A stretch of DNA of 22,141 nt from a virus: the IMG/VR virus record IMGVR_UViG_3300013253_000004, positions 1 through 22,141 of that record; one strand, written 5' to 3'. The stretch's first letter is position 1. Each line of letters opens with the position of its first letter. The position numbers were made by a program, and so were the translations under genes. Of the stretch, positions 21,505 through 22,141 are shown one piece after another. Below the pieces are notes generated by a model that was given only the letters and a program-made list of their open reading frames with translations, was not told where the DNA came from and made no database searches.

Positions 21505-22126
21505 AGTTTTTCACTTCATCTTGGATGTGCTGTTCGCTCATGCTAAATGGTGTAGCAAGATACGGACGTGTGTCATACTTCAGGTCAGAGAACTCACCAT
21601 CAGCATAGACATACTGGAGGAATGCTTGTACATGCTCCTGACCAGTGTATTTGTTTCGCCAGTGTGGGATAGCGGCACCGCTATACACTACCATATCCCC
21701 AGGTTCCAAGTCAACTCTGAGTTCTTGCCCTTTCCATCGGAAGAACAGACCCCAGTCATCATCCTTTGCTAGGTTGACGCTACAAGCAATCTCAGAACTG
21801 CGGCGATCAGTGTGCTCAACGAGCTCACTTCCATTATTATATATCCTACCATAAGAATAGGTAGGATGGAGTTCCGCTTTCAAGATATGTTCGAGTCTAT
21901 CCTTGACGGCAAGACTCAAAGCCTCGAAGCAAAGGGGACCGTACCAAGAAAAGCATCCTGGTGCGGAAGGATCATTATAACCCTCATTACTGCCCATGGC
22001 AAGTAGGGAATCCCGCATGATACGGAACTCTCTGTATACGAAGTCCACCACGGGGTATGGAATAGCTTCTCGCCATACCTTAATGAGAGGGGATCTTGTA
22101 GTTTGCTCTGTCATAGGGTTGTCCAT
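21497..22126 (-). CDS. 2-oxoglutarate/Fe(II)-dependent oxygenase (prolyl-hydroxylase-like)
   Basis: A 209-residue enzyme of the 2OG/Fe(II) dioxygenase superfamily common in marine T4-like phages. It would use iron, O2 and 2-oxoglutarate to hydroxylate a protein or small molecule. The iron site shows as HxD (His105, Asp107 in VEHTDRRSSE) and a distal His155 (IPHWR). The double-stranded beta-helix strands are YSYGRIYNNGSELVEH, LFFRWKG, LEPGDMVVYSG and VQAFLQYVY. The start is supported by an AAGGAT ribosome-binding site (22132-22137). The next in-frame ATG, four codons later, has none. It overlaps the following coiled-coil gene by 8 nt. The substrate is unknown; a virion or host protein target such as a prolyl residue is speculation. 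The upstream context is outside the window. Confidence 0.85.
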   Translation of the reverse strand: MDNPMTEQTTRSPLIKVWREAIPYPVVDFVYREFRIMRDSLLAMGSNEGYNDPSAPGCFSWYGPLCFEALSLAVKDRLEHILKAELHPTYSYGRIYNNGSELVEHTDRRSSEIACSVNLAKDDDWGLFFRWKGQELRVDLEPGDMVVYSGAAIPHWRNKYTGQEHVQAFLQYVYADGEFSDLKYDTRPYLATPFSMSEQHIQDEVKNYV

Positions 22127-22131
22127 TTAGA

Positions 22132-22137
22132 ATCCTT
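22132..22137 (-). promoter_or_regulatory. Shine-Dalgarno site of the oxygenase gene
   Basis: AAGGAT on the minus strand, 5 nt before the ATG at 22126, at the right edge of the window. It selects the first of two nearby ATG codons. Confidence 0.6.
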
Positions 22138-22141
22138 GGAT

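Noticed and set aside
1-22141. tRNA genes and rho-independent terminators
   Set aside because: No intergenic gap exceeds about 65 nt, apart from none at the edges, and no tRNA-like arms or GC-rich hairpin followed by a T run was seen by eye in the gaps. A tRNA or terminator scan could still find a weak or intragenic terminator.

Overview
The window is a late structural and DNA-packaging block of a T4-like (Tevenvirinae-type) myovirus. Gene content, gene order and repeat-rich tail proteins resemble marine cyanophages and their relatives. No host-derived photosynthesis gene and no bacterial gene is present, so the host cannot be fixed from this window. All assignments rest on reading the translations; no database search was run. 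Nearly every base is coding. All genes but one lie on the minus strand, so transcription runs from high to low coordinates.

In transcription order the block starts at about 22.1 kb with a 2-oxoglutarate/Fe(II) oxygenase and two small coiled-coil proteins. A lone plus-strand gene (20742-21029) follows. Next is a giant 1,834-residue protein (15191-20695) that combines a subtilisin-type protease, an intact amicyanin-like copper site, a degenerate cupredoxin-like domain and an array of Ig-like domains. Then come the neck and tail-completion genes gp13, gp14 and gp15 and the small terminase gp16. A cassette of five small unknown genes and a 1,048-residue tail-fibre-like protein separate gp16 from gp17. 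The large terminase gp17 is followed by tail sheath gp18, tail tube gp19, portal gp20, a small acidic prohead-core candidate and the prohead protease gp21. The first codons of the next gene, probably the scaffold gp22, lie at the left edge.

The genes cover consecutive steps of virion assembly: a scaffolded prohead with portal (gp20, gp21, the small acidic protein), DNA packaging (gp16, gp17), head closure (gp13, gp14), tail building (gp18, gp19, gp15) and host-contacting or accessory virion proteins. Many neighbours are coupled by 1-8 nt overlaps (TAATG, TGATG, ATGA). Where small gaps or gene ends allow, T4-type late promoter motifs recur. The forms are NATAAATA and a CTAAATA variant, sitting 21-43 nt upstream of start codons. 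Eight of the nine minus-strand motifs obey this spacing.

The most unusual content is the protease-copper-Ig fusion protein. Next are the plus-strand gene wedged against a late promoter, a roughly 235-residue insertion in gp14, and the small-gene cassette in which a membrane-protein gene and a zinc-ribbon-like gene overlap by 41 nt.
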